DNA of 64,000 nt from Gracilaria domingensis. Its lineage: Eukaryota > Rhodophyta > Florideophyceae > Gracilariales > Gracilariaceae. Location of the stretch: positions 1 through 64,000 of the forward strand of contig VCMS01000157.1 in NCBI GenBank assembly GCA_022539475.1, written 5' to 3'. Within the stretch, counting starts at the first letter, position 1; each line of letters starts with the position of its first letter. The notes under the pieces are model-generated. The model saw nothing but the letters and a program-made list of their open reading frames with translations, did no database searches and was not told where the DNA came from. Shown piece by piece: positions 42,723 through 51,966 of the stretch. Position numbers and translations under genes: made by a program.

Positions 42723-43757
42723 TCACCACATGTGCATCTCACAATCGTACTGCGGATTGGGTCCAAACCGTCGTATCAACCGATCCACCGCGCCCGGTAC
42801 GGTCACAAACAGCTCATAGCCGCTAAGCAGCGTGAAGTAGGTTTCTGAAGGCCCACCAAGCTTCTTCAGCACTGGCGGCTGGCATTCACTCAGTGGCGTA
42901 GGGTTGATCAACGCGGGCAGCAACGACTCACACCGTCGATGGACCTCATCGAGGTAAACTTCCACCAGTCGCTCTTGCTCCCCCACACGTTCGTCATGTT
43001 GGTTGTATGCGATAAGTCGCAATTTCACGATACAAAGCGCTACAAGAATTGGGATGGGCGCGTAGACACGGCGAGCGTGGGCTTGGGGAAACACGTCGTC
43101 AAACGGGTCTGCCTCCCCGTACAGCCAGTCACCCCGGTTGGATGTCTCGTGCTGCGCAAGCGGGTCGAGACGGTTGTTCAAGCAACGTAGCCAATGCGCA
43201 ATGAAGGCGACGCATTGTGAGTCGCGTCCCATGCGCAGTAGTGTGTATGGTACGAGATCGCGCATCCCCATGTGATCTTCGGCATTGAGTCTGAGCAACT
43301 CCAGTCGATTGGCAAGCGACTTTTCGAGCAGCGGCACGACTGGATACTTCACCGCTAGCGCCTCCAGCTCATGCCCCATCTCGGCGAGCTTTCGGCAATG
43401 CTCCCTCGTTTCCGGCACCTCATAAAAGTGGCCTCGTGCCTCCTCAAACAGGTTATGTGTGTGATAGTCAACCCTGGTGTCGACGTATGATGAGAAGAAT
43501 TGCGTACTCTCGCGAAGTTTGCGCTGCAGCGTGCTGAAGCGCTTGCATTCGTTTTTGTGCGCGGCAAAGTCGCGGCGCTGGCAGGCTATGCTGCAGTAGC
43601 GCGCAAGTCGACAGCGCGAGCATGCCTTCAGGAGGCGGTCGTGCGACGGGTCGGGATGGGCGTTGCATGCCTTGCAGAACCAGGCGGCGCTGGGCGCGGT
43701 GGGTGGCGGCGGTGCACGGGCTTCGGACTCCTCTTGGATTCTGGTCGGGGACGCCAT
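42723..43757 (-). CDS. MYND zinc-finger protein
   Basis: 344 codons from Met-Ala-Ser-Pro at 43757; in-frame codons upstream look non-coding. Residues about 25-70 hold a MYND finger: CKAC, then CSRCRLARYCSIACQRRDFAAHKNEC, the C-C-C-C-C-C-H-C pattern of this fold. The remaining 270 residues are helical (for example HYEVPETREHCRKL-like and LLEKSLANRLELLRL stretches) and not recognised. MYND fingers bind proline-rich partner peptides and occur in regulatory proteins. A degraded inverted copy lies at 49.9-50.4 kb, so the block is duplicated. Confidence 0.72.
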   Translation of the reverse strand: MASPTRIQEESEARAPPPPTAPSAAWFCKACNAHPDPSHDRLLKACSRCRLARYCSIACQRRDFAAHKNECKRFSTLQRKLRESTQFFSSYVDTRVDYHTHNLFEEARGHFYEVPETREHCRKLAEMGHELEALAVKYPVVPLLEKSLANRLELLRLNAEDHMGMRDLVPYTLLRMGRDSQCVAFIAHWLRCLNNRLDPLAQHETSNRGDWLYGEADPFDDVFPQAHARRVYAPIPILVALCIVKLRLIAYNQHDERVGEQERLVEVYLDEVHRRCESLLPALINPTPLSECQPPVLKKLGGPSETYFTLLSGYELFVTVPGAVDRLIRRFGPNPQYDCEMHMW

Positions 43758-43948
43758 GTGGTGGTGGAGGAAGCTGCAGCGGTGGCGAACGGAGGTGGAG
43801 CTCTGCGGTGGTGGGTGCAGCTCCCGAGTCCGGAAGCTGACGAGATAGTGTTTGACGTGCCGTTTTGGCGCATTTGTGTCGGGTTTGTGCCCCGTTGTGG
43901 CGGGTGTTCGCTTTGAGTTCCCGCCCTTTGCAAGGCTGTAAAACATTT

Positions 43949-43998
43949 GCAGGTTTTACGATGATCATGATGATCATGATGATCATCGTAAAACCTGC
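43949..43998. repeat. 50-bp near-perfect palindrome
   Basis: Arms of 20 bp, GCAGGTTTTACGATGATCAT and complement, around a central ATGATCAT, with two G-G mismatches. It lies about 190 bp upstream of the MYND start and may affect that promoter. Confidence 0.9.
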
Positions 43999-43999
43999 G

Positions 44000-45060
44000 A
44001 AAGTTTTGCGACGGTTAAGCCTCAAGTCCCTGTTGTGTGTCTAAGGTGGCCGATGGGCCCAAGTTGCGCTTTCCTCACGCGCTGTTGCGACACGGGCAGA
44101 TTGCCATCAACATGACATTGACGATTACATACCTTTTGAACCCCTACTTTGGTACTGTACCAGAAGTACCAACGATACATGATGTTGTGCATCCAGGTAA
44201 TGTTACTGGATGATATCCGAAGCTCACACGCAGTCATTGCAACGCTCAAAATGGGGGCGCTGCCATACCCGTTACGCTGGTGGTCATTTTTCAACGGCAT
44301 CAACTGCTAGAACGCTAGATGGAATAAAGAGTGCTATCTGACCCTCTTTTGACAACTGCTAGATAAGTTATGGCAATATGGTTGCTACCGTCCATTCTCT
44401 GGAGCACAACGGGTTTGGGTTGGATGAAGCTGGTCTTTTTCGAGGCAGGCCTCAGAGCCAATTCGTTGTGCTCAAGGGCATGCAAACGAGGCAAGGACTG
44501 CTGGCAAGCATTCCTCGCCTCGTCTCCTTTGGGAACGAGCGCGTCATCGTTTGGACTTGGGATTGACGGGCATACATGTACCGTTTGGAGGACGACACCC
44601 GTGTGCCGCATCTCACTTCTCGTTCTCCATGGTTTGAGGCATTGGAGCTGAACGACTCGCAACACCGTCTGCGGCTTGGCACAGCAGAGGTGGAGTGCCG
44701 CGCTTGCAAGCTGGGCTTCTTCAGTGTAAGAGACAAATCTTCAATTCTGTGAAGTGCAGCACTAAGCGACACCAGTTGGCGTCTTTAGGCTAAAGCCAAA
44801 CGAGCCGGAATTTGAAGAAGAACAATCTGACAATGTACAATGTACAAAGTTTCGGTTATCGCAGTTCCCGCGCTTTGGAATTCTCGTTCTGCACTGTAAA
44901 CCCTTCGACTGTCTTACAGCATCGAGTCCTGCAGGGCCTGATGCCTCGTAGGCATTGCCCACTACCGAAGGCAGAGGCCCTAAATTTGCGTTAGCGCCAG
45001 TGGACTGGACTGATAGGTCTCGTGTGAATGAGAGCGGCGCTGAGCGCTTTTCAGATCTTT
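44000..45060 (+). other. Possible gene remnant, otherwise non-coding
   Basis: From about 44378 to 44752 a plus-strand frame is protein-like on both sides of one TGA (44564): NGFGLDEAGLFRGRPQS before it and MYRLEDDTRVPHL, FEALELNDSQHRL after it. Family not recognised. The rest of the interval has no coding signal. Confidence 0.3.
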
Positions 45061-45330
45061 GCGCCACGCTTGGAAAGCGCCACAACGGAGCTGTGGCGAC
45101 CTTTCAATTTCCGACCCCTCCCGCACTCATATCATACATGTTAAAGACGGAGAACTCGACGCCGTTCCCGCTGCAGTCGCAGGCGATGCGCAAAGACGCC
45201 ACCAAGGCCAAACGGATCGCGGTTACGCTATAGAGCCCGCCGTCGCCGTGGTTATCCAGCCAACCCTCTCCCACCCAGATACATGTTGGAGATGCAGGGG
45301 CCCTTAAAAGATGACCCCTTAGCAGAAGCG
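45060..45330. repeat. Direct repeat, copy A
   Basis: Sequence at about 45125-45320 recurs at 49545-49755 in the same orientation with roughly 90% identity by eye, including GGCGATGCGCAAAGACGCC and GAGATGCAGGGGCCC. On the minus strand it keeps a protein-like frame (GDGGLYSVTAIRLALVA) in both copies. It brackets the receptor gene. Confidence 0.85.
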
Positions 45331-45359
45331 AAGGAGTGAGGCGAACTGCCATGGCGGCG

Positions 45360-46784
45360 TCAGCGTACAATGCGGCACGATGCGAAGTCTGGATCAAAAA
45401 AGTGGTCGCCGCCGTTGAAATTCCGAACGGGCGTCTCGCAGGTGCCGAGCACCACGCGGGAGCCGTTGACGGTGCAGTCGCTCACCTCAGCTGATATGGG
45501 ATAAAACCACTTGAAACACCAGTACTGAATCCTATCGAACGCGAACATAGTGAAACCACCCAGCACAGCCACGAGCTTGCCGCACAGCACGGACTGCCAC
45601 GATTCCGCGGCACCTTCCCAGTGAACGACAATCGACATACATTTCCGTACAACGCAACAAGCGAAAATGGCATTGGCGACTTGTGGCACAAGTGGCAGAT
45701 ATTGAAGCGGCAACCAAGCCGTTCCAGCCGTTGCGGCTCTTTCACCGCGAGCGTCCCACACACGCACCTCGCCGCGTAAACAGCCCGACACGATGCGCGT
45801 GCCGTCCGCACTCACTGCCACGCATATCACCGAGCCCGTGTGACCTTCGAGCCGCTGCCCCACGGCGCGGCCACTGTGAGCGTCCCACACACGCACCGTG
45901 TTGTCAAAAGACCCCGACACGATGTGTGTGCCGTCGGCGCTCACTGCCACGCACATCACCGAGCCCGTGTGACCTTTGAGCGGCTGCCCCACGGCGTGGC
46001 CACTGTGAGCGTCCCACACACGCACCGTACTGTCCCACGTCCCCGACACGATGCGCGTGCCGTCCGCGCTCACTGCCAAGCAGCTGACCGAGTCCGTTCC
46101 ACCTTTGAGCGGCTGCCCCACGGCGTGGCCACTGTGAGCGTCCCACACACGCACCGTCTTGTCGCGTGACCCCGACACGATGCGCGTGCCGTCCGCGCTC
46201 ACTGCCACGCAGCTGATCGAGTCCGTGTGACCTCTGAGCGTCTGCCCGACTGGTGTGCCGCCGCTCAGCGTATCCAACAGTCGAATGGAGTGATCGTGCG
46301 TCTCGTACGCAATTCGAGTGCCTCCCGCGCAAAAATCAACACCACGACCGTTCTTTTCGCAATTGAGCTCCACATGGCGCTCCAACGCCCCCGATTCCCT
46401 GTTCCAGACACTAATTCGTCCATTTTTCTGAACTATCATAACGTAGCGCCCGTCATTTGAGAACGAGGCGCATTCGAAGTTTTGCCTCTTTTGTGTCTCT
46501 TGGAGTAGTGCCAGTTTGTGGCGATGCAACGTGTTGTCATACCTACTCACGTGCAGCATGTCGTCACCGCTATCCCACAAAATCCAGATCTGATCCTCCT
46601 CCTCACGGAAGCACATCACAGAACCTGGGCCTCGAATAATTGCCAATGCGCAGCTACCCGCTTGCTTCAACAGATCAGCAGCACAAGCTTTCACCCATGG
46701 TCTCGGAGCTTCCCTTTCCATCTTCTGCACAAATTCACTCGTCAGTTCACTCTGAGTGGCATGCCACAGCAACCGCCCGTGCAT
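45360..46784 (-). CDS. WD40 half of a TIR-NB-ARC-WD40 receptor
   Basis: 474 codons that start immediately after the TAG ending the TIR-NB-ARC frame, in the same frame. Residues 60-180 hold degenerate blades. Then come four regular WD40 repeats of 43 residues, each with VAVSADGT-IVSG-VRVWDAHSG. Three of them are nearly identical also at the DNA level (129-bp period, about 45790-46220). About 110 further residues with hydrophobic stretches follow. A propeller of six or seven blades is likely, acting as the sensor of a STAND receptor. It is probably one gene with the preceding entry, separated by a nonsense codon; independent expression is the alternative. Confidence 0.85.
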   Translation of the reverse strand: MHGRLLWHATQSELTSEFVQKMEREAPRPWVKACAADLLKQAGSCALAIIRGPGSVMCFREEEDQIWILWDSGDDMLHVSRYDNTLHRHKLALLQETQKRQNFECASFSNDGRYVMIVQKNGRISVWNRESGALERHVELNCEKNGRGVDFCAGGTRIAYETHDHSIRLLDTLSGGTPVGQTLRGHTDSISCVAVSADGTRIVSGSRDKTVRVWDAHSGHAVGQPLKGGTDSVSCLAVSADGTRIVSGTWDSTVRVWDAHSGHAVGQPLKGHTGSVMCVAVSADGTHIVSGSFDNTVRVWDAHSGRAVGQRLEGHTGSVICVAVSADGTRIVSGCLRGEVRVWDARGERAATAGTAWLPLQYLPLVPQVANAIFACCVVRKCMSIVVHWEGAAESWQSVLCGKLVAVLGGFTMFAFDRIQYWCFKWFYPISAEVSDCTVNGSRVVLGTCETPVRNFNGGDHFFDPDFASCRIVR

Positions 46785-49019
46785 CTAGAACCAACCCTCT
46801 TCTTTGCGCCGGTTGCTGCTCACAAACTGAGAGCTCAGCCTAGCTGCCCTCCTGATCATTTCAAGTTGCTCCATACGCTCGGCATGCTGACAAATGTTGT
46901 TTTTGCACACCGCTTTTCCATGTTCCAGGTCTTGTTCGATACTGTAAAAGCCGTCTCGCACCAGTCGCTGTACAACCCATTGTGGCTGCGACAGCAACCG
47001 CAGTAGCCCGTCAACATATCCCGCATGGCGAAGAATTCTGCACACGTTGTGCTGTATGTACCCATCATCTTCAGCATCCCACCAGGCATGGCGCACCGCC
47101 AAATGTGCACTAGTTTGCTCGATCGCTCCAACTTCGACTTTCTCTTCCACAAGACTCCCAGTTTCCGGTACTGCTGTCATTATGTCCTTTCGTTGACCAC
47201 GTGACACATAGCTGAGAAGGAGTGTCCGAAAAAACGTCTGCGTTTCGTTTAGTTGTGCCGCTCTGCGAAAAGCGATATCCAGAATCAAGTCATGCAGCTT
47301 AACAAAAACCAAACCATCTTTTCTCGTCATCTGCACAATTGATACACCAGCAAACCATTCCACCACTGCTTCACTTTCTTCTATTGTGTTCAAGCTCCAC
47401 AGCTTCTGAAGCATCTGCGCGGGAACAGATTGTTGTTTCTGAAGAACACACAGCGCCCGGAACCGCTGCCCAAACTTTCCATTCACATCCTTCTTCTTCA
47501 GTACTTCAAGAGATAGATCTACAATCTTCGGCAGTTTACCGTACTCCCCGGCCTCCGTATCCATCAAATCTTTCCGTTTCGACAAAATATGTTTGTGGAA
47601 CTCTGACCATGCGTCTTGCTTGATCGCGCAGTATCGTGAATAACTCCGTACAGAACTACCCACAATGCCAAATCCAAGCGGAAGTCCTTGACACAGTGTA
47701 AGAAAGTGTTCAAACGCTTCTATGTTCTTACCGTCTAGCACGGTATCCTTTGCAAAGCCCGCATGCTTCATCAACATTCGCTTTGATAATTCGCCAAACG
47801 GTTCCTTTTCCTTGAACTCAATTACTTCATTAGCTCTGCTTAGGAAATGGCCGTCCCTGGTTGTGTACACCATTCGACTGTTCGTGTTCACCATAAGCCC
47901 AAGAGTTGATAACACATTCGAGTCGATCCCGTTGGTATTCCAGATATCATCTACCAAAAACAGACATTTTACTGGCCCAAACCACTTGGAAGCCATATCG
48001 CATGCTTGTTTGAGGCTATTTGCCGCTTTGATCTCTCTTCCTAATTTTGAACCTCCAGTGCGATCGACAATGCTTGCCACTTCATATATCAGATCGGATG
48101 TTTTCGCATCATTTCCGAGCTGAATGTACAGAATACCCTCAGAAAATACCTGTTTGATTTCATTATCTTCTGCAAGTCCTCTCAAGGCGCATGTTTTACC
48201 CACCCCACCTGTTCCGGTGGCTACTAAAGCAACAATGCGACTCCCAGTTTCACTCAGCACCGCTGCCTTCAGTTCTCCTTCGCATGTTGAGAGCGTGTCG
48301 TAGTTCAGGATCAGCCTCGGTGGATTTGGTGGTACATTGCAGCTCGTCTTGTACCCATCCTGCTGAGGAGGTTGGGCTTCTACTTTTGGTACAATTAGCT
48401 GACAGTCACCCACCAAGCCACTTTCCCGAAGGCTATTCAAAATCTTGCTCAGAATTACTTTGAGAAATAACTCTCTGGTAGAATTCATGTTCGGACGGGT
48501 GGAGTTGTCCGCGCCTATATCGTTTTCAATGCCCCATACCTTGGCGGCAATATCCAACGCATGTTTGACATCCTCGAATGAGATACGACCGTCCATAGCT
48601 CGTCTGAAAAGCCCGTGTTGACGAAAGATGCGGCCATGGGTTTCAAAGATGGCATCATCGCGGCACTCTTTCGTTGTTAGACGGTAGTACACAGGTATGA
48701 GCAATGGGGGAGTCTTGTCGGCCTCGATGGCGCGATCGTAGCGACTGACAAATGTCAGAAGCTCACGCATTGTCCAATACTTGGCCACAAACTCTGGACT
48801 GATGATGAAAATCCCAACCGGCGCGGTTCTCATGGCGTTGTCCATCACATCTGGGCAGTCATCGCCGCAGCGGAAAGACTCCACATCGAAGAATACGGAA
48901 AGACCGTGTTCGCAAAGTCGGTGGAAGAGAGGACGTGCAACAGTTTCTTTGTCTTCTCCGGCATGGCTAAGAAAAACTTGAAACCGCGGTGTCTTCGAAG
49001 AGGATGCGTTCCCGGACAT
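46785..49019 (-). CDS. TIR-NB-ARC STAND receptor, N-terminal part
   Basis: 744 codons from Met-Ser-Gly-Asn at 49019. A TIR domain (about residues 12-150) has FQVFLSHAGEDKE and a W..REL motif whose Glu (about residue 86) is the position of the catalytic Glu in NAD-cleaving TIRs. The NB-ARC domain shows P-loop GTGGVGKT at about 269-276, Walker B CLFLVDDIWN, sensor SRMVYTTRD and GLPLGFGIVG. A helical winged-helix-like region ends at TAG (46785-46787), directly followed by ATG of the WD40 part in the same frame. Known members oligomerise on ligand sensing and trigger defence or cell death. No leucine-rich repeats are present. Confidence 0.88.
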   Translation of the reverse strand: MSGNASSSKTPRFQVFLSHAGEDKETVARPLFHRLCEHGLSVFFDVESFRCGDDCPDVMDNAMRTAPVGIFIISPEFVAKYWTMRELLTFVSRYDRAIEADKTPPLLIPVYYRLTTKECRDDAIFETHGRIFRQHGLFRRAMDGRISFEDVKHALDIAAKVWGIENDIGADNSTRPNMNSTRELFLKVILSKILNSLRESGLVGDCQLIVPKVEAQPPQQDGYKTSCNVPPNPPRLILNYDTLSTCEGELKAAVLSETGSRIVALVATGTGGVGKTCALRGLAEDNEIKQVFSEGILYIQLGNDAKTSDLIYEVASIVDRTGGSKLGREIKAANSLKQACDMASKWFGPVKCLFLVDDIWNTNGIDSNVLSTLGLMVNTNSRMVYTTRDGHFLSRANEVIEFKEKEPFGELSKRMLMKHAGFAKDTVLDGKNIEAFEHFLTLCQGLPLGFGIVGSSVRSYSRYCAIKQDAWSEFHKHILSKRKDLMDTEAGEYGKLPKIVDLSLEVLKKKDVNGKFGQRFRALCVLQKQQSVPAQMLQKLWSLNTIEESEAVVEWFAGVSIVQMTRKDGLVFVKLHDLILDIAFRRAAQLNETQTFFRTLLLSYVSRGQRKDIMTAVPETGSLVEEKVEVGAIEQTSAHLAVRHAWWDAEDDGYIQHNVCRILRHAGYVDGLLRLLSQPQWVVQRLVRDGFYSIEQDLEHGKAVCKNNICQHAERMEQLEMIRRAARLSSQFVSSNRRKEEGWF

Positions 49020-49440
49020 GGTGTGAAGAAGAGGCGTCCGCAACAGGCTAGACGGTGGCGGCTATGGTGGTTTTCGGACTCGCAGGGGCGTGGCAAGGGC
49101 GCCACGCGGAGAGTATTGCGATAGAGGGTGGTTGCTTGATGGAGGGCGTGAGAGGCTTCGGCGCGTGGGTTTTGCAGGAAAGGGTGGACGCTAAGGGGGC
49201 AGCACGACATGCCTTTGTGCAACACCGCGCCGCTGCGTGGGCTGTAGTGTGCTGGAAGCGCAGGATGTGGTAAGCTGTGGTTCGTGTGCATATCTAGTAG
49301 AAAACCCTGCCGAGATGGAGACGCTCCTCCGCTGGTGGTGGGCTCACGCGCGCCTGGCGCAACGGGGCTTGTGCCTAGGGCTAGTGCCAGGCTGGCACTG
49401 CCAGCAGAGCATTCGAGCCGAAAAGCGCGTGTAAAGCTTT

Positions 49441-49487
49441 CCAGTGCCGGGAGCTCAATAAGCTAAAGCTTGAGCTCCCGGCACTGG
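49441..49487. repeat. Inverted repeat, 18-bp perfect arms
   Basis: CCAGTGCCGGGAGCTCAA at 49441-49458 and its complement at 49470-49487, 11-nt spacer. A smaller AGTGCCAG/CTGGCACT hairpin lies about 55 bp upstream. It sits near the end of the direct repeat copy B. Confidence 0.93.
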
Positions 49488-49534
49488 ACTGGAGTAGGTC
49501 GAGACTCTTCGAGTCAATGATGAGCGCTTTCCAG

Positions 49535-49760
49535 ATCCGCACTCATATCGTACATGAAATGACGGAGAAGTCGACGCCGCTCCCGCTGCTGTCGCAGGCG
49601 ATGCGCAAAGACGCCACCAAGGCCAAGCGGATCGCGGTCACGCTATAGAGCCCGCCGTCGCCGTAGTTATCCAGCCAATCCTCTCCCACCTAGTAGATTA
49701 TCATGACAGGTAACATTGTTGGAGATGCAGGGGCCCTCAAAAGATGACCCCTTGATTCTG
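49535..49760. repeat. Direct repeat, copy B
   Basis: Second copy of the 45.1-45.3 kb segment, same orientation, ending in GAGATGCAGGGGCCCTCAAAAGATGACCCCTT. It lies next to the inverted MYND/APH copy, so it probably marks a duplication edge. Confidence 0.85.
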
Positions 49761-49882
49761 GATTACTTTAACAGAACTGATATTGCTTCTGCCTCGGTCG
49801 AACGTGGCACAAATGCGACAATAATGCTTCAAAACGGTGCGGCCGCGCTAGTCATCTTCCTGAATCGCTTGTTCGTCCACGG

Positions 49883-50430
49883 ATGCAGAGCTCAACCTCC
49901 GTCACCGTTGCACCGTCCCCGACCAGAATCCAAGTCGAGCCCGAAGCCTGTACACCGCCGCAACCCACCGCCCCCAATGACAACTGGTTCTGCATGGCAT
50001 GCAACGTTCATACCGACCCGTCGCACGATCGGCCCGTCAAGGAATGCTCGCGCACTTCAGCGCTACTGCAGCACCGTCTTGCAGCGTCGCGACTTCGCCA
50101 CTCCGAAAAACGAATGTAAGTGCTTCAGCACGCTGTAGCGCAAACTTCGCCAATGTGCTCAATTCTTCTCATACGTCGACACCAGGGTTGACTTTCACAC
50201 CCATAGCTTGTTTGAAGAGGCACGAGGCCACTTTTATGAGATGCCGGAAACGAGGGAGCATTGTCGAAAGCTCGCCGAGATAGAGCATGAGCCGAAGCAG
50301 CTGACGGTGAAGTATCCAGTCGTGCCGTTGCTCGCAAAATCGCTTGCCAATCGACTGGAGTTGCTCAGACTCTATCCATCGGAGCTTCGATGTTCAAGGC
50401 ATTTCACACAAATGGTTTGTTCGTTGTCGG
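49883..50430 (+). pseudogene. Degraded inverted copy of the MYND gene
   Basis: In shifting frames it matches the MYND gene at 42.7-43.8 kb: WFCMACNVHTDPSHDRPVKECS, QRRDFATPKNEC, then FEEARGHFYEMPETREHCRKLAE and VVPLLAKSLANRLELLRL. Several frameshifts break it. It is on the opposite strand to its parent and lies before an APH-family fragment, in the same relative order as the parent pair. Confidence 0.85.
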
Positions 50431-50989
50431 TTCGTCGCTGACTGGCTTCGTACACCAGAGGGGTGATAGCCACAAAGCCATCGGAGCCCATCATCGGAGA
50501 AAGTCGTATCTACGTTTCGGCATCCGCAGCACGAATTCCGCTCTCTCTGCTTCTGAACGCCACGATGTCACCAGCTGGGAGATCTACGAGGGCTACTGAA
50601 GCATGGGGAAAGGTACATCGAAAGAACCTTTCGACATGAAGCTTACAGAACTTCGTCGATCACCACACGCGTGACAGAACCACAGGAGTACTACGGCGTT
50701 GGTACTGTCGGTACCGTCGGTACATGTAGATGTGAACTACAATACCTTTGGAAGCGAAAATATGTATGCCCCCTGGGTAGCGTACCGTTGGTACTATGCT
50801 ACGATCCCCGAAAACAGCAAGCTCCAGCACACCCTATTTAGCTCTCGTATATCTTCATTCTCAAGGACGCAAGTGTATCTTCTCCTCATAACTTAGCGAA
50901 AACGATTTGTCGTGAAACCGGCGACAAAAATTGATCCCCACCATCCACCTCTCTTTTGCGACGTTCGTTTTGCACCAAGAGCTTCTCTA

Positions 50990-51298
50990 ATGACTTTCGA
51001 TGGTGAGATACAGCATGCATGCCGGCCAGATAGATCACCACTTTCGTACATTGTCGTGATCACCAACGCGGATAGAAGCAGCGTCCTTGTGGAGTGCAAA
51101 AGTGACGACAGACTTTGTTTTCCACGGATAGATTGTCCTGAACTACCAATGCACGGAAGAAAAGTTTGTGAATGCATTAGCAATCGACTTGAGACTATAT
51201 GCGGAACAAAGTATGAACTCATTCTGCTGTATTCAACCATCAACGACTTTCGGAAGTTCCCTAGAAACTTAACTTTCTGTTCCAATCGAATATGTTGA
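50990..51298 (+). pseudogene. N-terminal fragment of the APH-family gene
   Basis: About 100 codons matching the first domain of the 40.4-41.8 kb gene (YIVVITNADRSSV, RKVCECISNRLE, YELILLYSTINDFR) at roughly 70% identity by eye, then diverging to a stop at 51298. The kinase domain is absent. The frame is open, so the lone domain could still be made, but position next to a dead MYND copy favours a pseudogene. Confidence 0.75.
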
Positions 51299-51299
51299 T

Positions 51300-51960
51300 G
51301 TACCAAGAAGAGTAAGGGATCGCAATGAAAGAAAGCCTTTACTGCAAGCGCTTCTAAAGGAGCTGGGAAAAGCTTTTTCCAGGTTTTCTCTAGGCAACAA
51401 GCGGGAGCTTCGTTGGCACAGTCTATGCTAGACATTTATCATATTTGCATGGTTTCCGTACTTAAAGATAAGTTTATCTACATCGCAAGAGGTTCGTTTG
51501 CAGTCGCAGGCCTGGAGTAATGAATGCGGTTAAGCATTACGTCCTGAGCAGGCCTGGTCCTGAAATGCTGAACGAGAACCTTGTCTCTGCGCTTGTGTCT
51601 GCCTGGTGTAGGTGATGGTCAGGGTCTAGCTGTCAGTACGGTGACTAAAAGAATGGCCTGAGAAGCTCTTGGCCTTCCTCGTGAGAGAACTTTTTCTTCA
51701 ACAGAAACGTTCTGTAGCACGCCAGAATTAGGCTGTCACACCCATAAAGAGAGACAGAGATATCACCAGCATTATGCTATCTATGATATAGCTATATATC
51801 TCATGGTCAGCTGCCCCCAATTACACAACAACACTAAGGCTCTTGATAAACCAAAAGTGTCTACCAATCCTTAAAAAGGATAAGAACCTAGAAAACTGCG
51901 TCTCACTTATTTCTTCTACATGATATCTCTTGACATTTACGGCGGTACGTCAAACAACGT
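51300..51960. other. No gene seen
   Basis: Mixed-composition DNA; only short frames. Small inverted repeats around 51510-51560. Confidence 0.4.
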
Positions 51961-51966
51961 TTTGCT

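Noticed and set aside
45683-46169. Plus-strand His/Arg/Pro repeat ORFs
   Set aside because: They are the antisense of the WD40 repeats.
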